Notes under the pieces: generated by a model
Seen by the model: the letters and a program-made list of their open reading frames with translations, nothing else
Database searches by the model: none
Told to the model about the DNA's origin: nothing
Source: Bog-756 sp963845485
GTDB lineage: Bacteria > Actinomycetota > Acidimicrobiia > Acidimicrobiales > RAAP-2
Assembly: GCA_963845485.1 (NCBI GenBank)
Contig: CAWJSI010000014.1
Location: 372,001 to 436,000 of the forward strand
Length of the DNA stretch: 64,000 nt
Reading direction: 5' to 3'
Position numbers and translations under genes: made by a program
In this document: one piece after another, positions 63,260 to 64,000 of the stretch
How positions within the stretch are numbered: position 1 is the first letter of the stretch
How the letters are laid out: the number at the start of each line of letters is the position of its first letter

Positions 63260-64000
63260 ATGGCCATCTCGTCAGTGGCCCCACCCGCCAGGCTCACGTG
63301 GAGACCGCGCGCTGCTGCGTACGTGGCCCTGACCAAGCCCAGAATCATCGAGCTGCTGCTCATCACCACCCTGCCGACCATGGTGGTGGCTCAGCGGGGA
63401 ATGCCTCCGGTGCGGCTCATGGCCGCCACCCTGCTCGGTGGGGCACTGGCAGCCGGCGGTGCGAATGCCATCAACATGTTCGTCGACCGGGATATCGACA
63501 AACTGATGCACCGGACCGCCAAGCGACCACTGGTTACCGGGGCGGTCACCCCTCGGGCCGCCCTCACCTTCGCCGTCGCCCTCGAGGTGGCCGCCTTTGT
63601 CGAGCTATGGGCGTGGGTGAACCTCCTGTCCGCGGTGTTGGCCCTGTCGGCCACGTTGTTCTACGTGTTCATCTACACGCTGTGGCTCAAACGGACCAGC
63701 AGCCAGAACATCGTCATCGGTGGGGCGGCCGGAGCCGTACCGGTCCTGGTGGGTTGGGCGGCGGTCACCGACAGCCTGTCCTGGGCGCCGGTGGTGATGT
63801 TCGCCATCATCTTCGTCTGGACCCCACCCCACTTCTGGGCTCTGGCCGTCAAGTACCGGGACGACTACCAGGCGGCCAACGTTCCCATGCTCCCGGCGGT
63901 GGCCACGTTCCGGCGGACCGCCCGGGAGATCCTCTTCTACAGCGTCCTGCTCCTCGGAGTGTCGCTCCTGCTGGCCGTGGTGAGCACCCTGGGGACGATC
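63260..64000 (+). CDS. ctaB: Protohaem IX farnesyltransferase (haem o synthase), 3' truncated
   Basis: At least 247 aa, running off the right edge. VALTKPRIIELLLITTLPTM, the first prenyl-PP motif NAINMFVDRDIDKLMHRTAKRPLVTG and the second motif KYRDDYQAANVPMLP identify the UbiA-family haem o synthase needed for haem a. ATG 63260 (MAISSVAPPARL) has no strong Shine-Dalgarno sequence. It follows ctaE after 45 nt and supplies the cofactor for the oxidase encoded just upstream. Confidence 0.93.
   Translation, partial: MAISSVAPPARLTWRPRAAAYVALTKPRIIELLLITTLPTMVVAQRGMPPVRLMAATLLGGALAAGGANAINMFVDRDIDKLMHRTAKRPLVTGAVTPRAALTFAVALEVAAFVELWAWVNLLSAVLALSATLFYVFIYTLWLKRTSSQNIVIGGAAGAVPVLVGWAAVTDSLSWAPVVMFAIIFVWTPPHFWALAVKYRDDYQAANVPMLPAVATFRRTAREILFYSVLLLGVSLLLAVVSTLGTI

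Overview
The window is GC-rich, densely packed actinobacterial chromosome. Actinobacterial markers include CarD, ClpC, the radA-disA pair, EgtB/EgtD (ergothioneine), a CysO-type sulfur carrier, a GpgS-type glucosyl-3-phosphoglycerate synthase and an F420-associated HEVTH metalloprotease-like protein. Gene content and several lineage-restricted proteins suggest a member of the Acidimicrobiia or a relative. That placement is inferred from protein character only. I see no phage, insertion sequence, plasmid origin or CRISPR array.

Layout. 0-10.6 kb is a cofactor block on the plus strand: metalloprotease-like (cut by the left edge), tilS, hpt, folE, folP, a cysteine-less dual-specificity-phosphatase-like gene, folB, folK, a DUF2520 gene, panC, nadB, nadC, coaX. 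Neighbours usual in actinobacteria are missing from their places: ftsH before folE, panD after panC, and further on cysS after ispF. 10.6-14.4 kb holds a sulfatase with a START-like partner, a small secreted protein and a polyprenyl diphosphate synthase. 14.6-22.6 kb is a stress and isoprenoid block: clpC, radA, disA, carD, ispD, ispF, rlmB. 22.6-30.6 kb has a DUF427 protein, a flavoprotein disulfide reductase, the egtB-egtD operon, a membrane sensor-like protein, a divergent TetR/MFS pair and an anti-sigma-type ATPase. 30.6-32.4 kb is a less GC-rich patch next to tRNA-Thr(UGU). 32.5-38.6 kb carries a LytR_C protein, otsB and otsA (convergent), a TetR-DHA2 exporter operon and gpgS.

38.7-40.4 kb is the most interesting locus. 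A promoter and a SAM-IV-like riboswitch precede a threonine-synthase-family gene translationally coupled to a CysO-like sulfur-carrier protein ending in Gly-Gly. This suggests protein-thiocarboxylate-dependent homocysteine synthesis rather than, or as well as, threonine synthesis. 40.5-51.3 kb is an accessory-like stretch: P450-TetR with a 19-bp palindrome, a BtuF-like protein, EthD, methyltransferase, hexapeptide acyltransferase, patatin, a RecB/Cas4-like nuclease paired with a degenerate paralogue, a FadD19-like ligase and an SDR. 51.7-64 kb is an aa3-type cytochrome oxidase region: a membrane/SCO1 fusion, a secreted protein, two CtaG-like proteins, four small conserved proteins, a CuA-like but degenerate cupredoxin, ctaC, ctaD (with two extra N-terminal helices), ctaE and ctaB (cut by the right edge).

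A recurrent regulatory feature is a TANNNT -10 box ending 6-8 nt before the start codon (hpt, folP, radA, disA, otsA, both exporter TetR genes and others). This implies widespread leaderless transcription, and I used it to choose starts.
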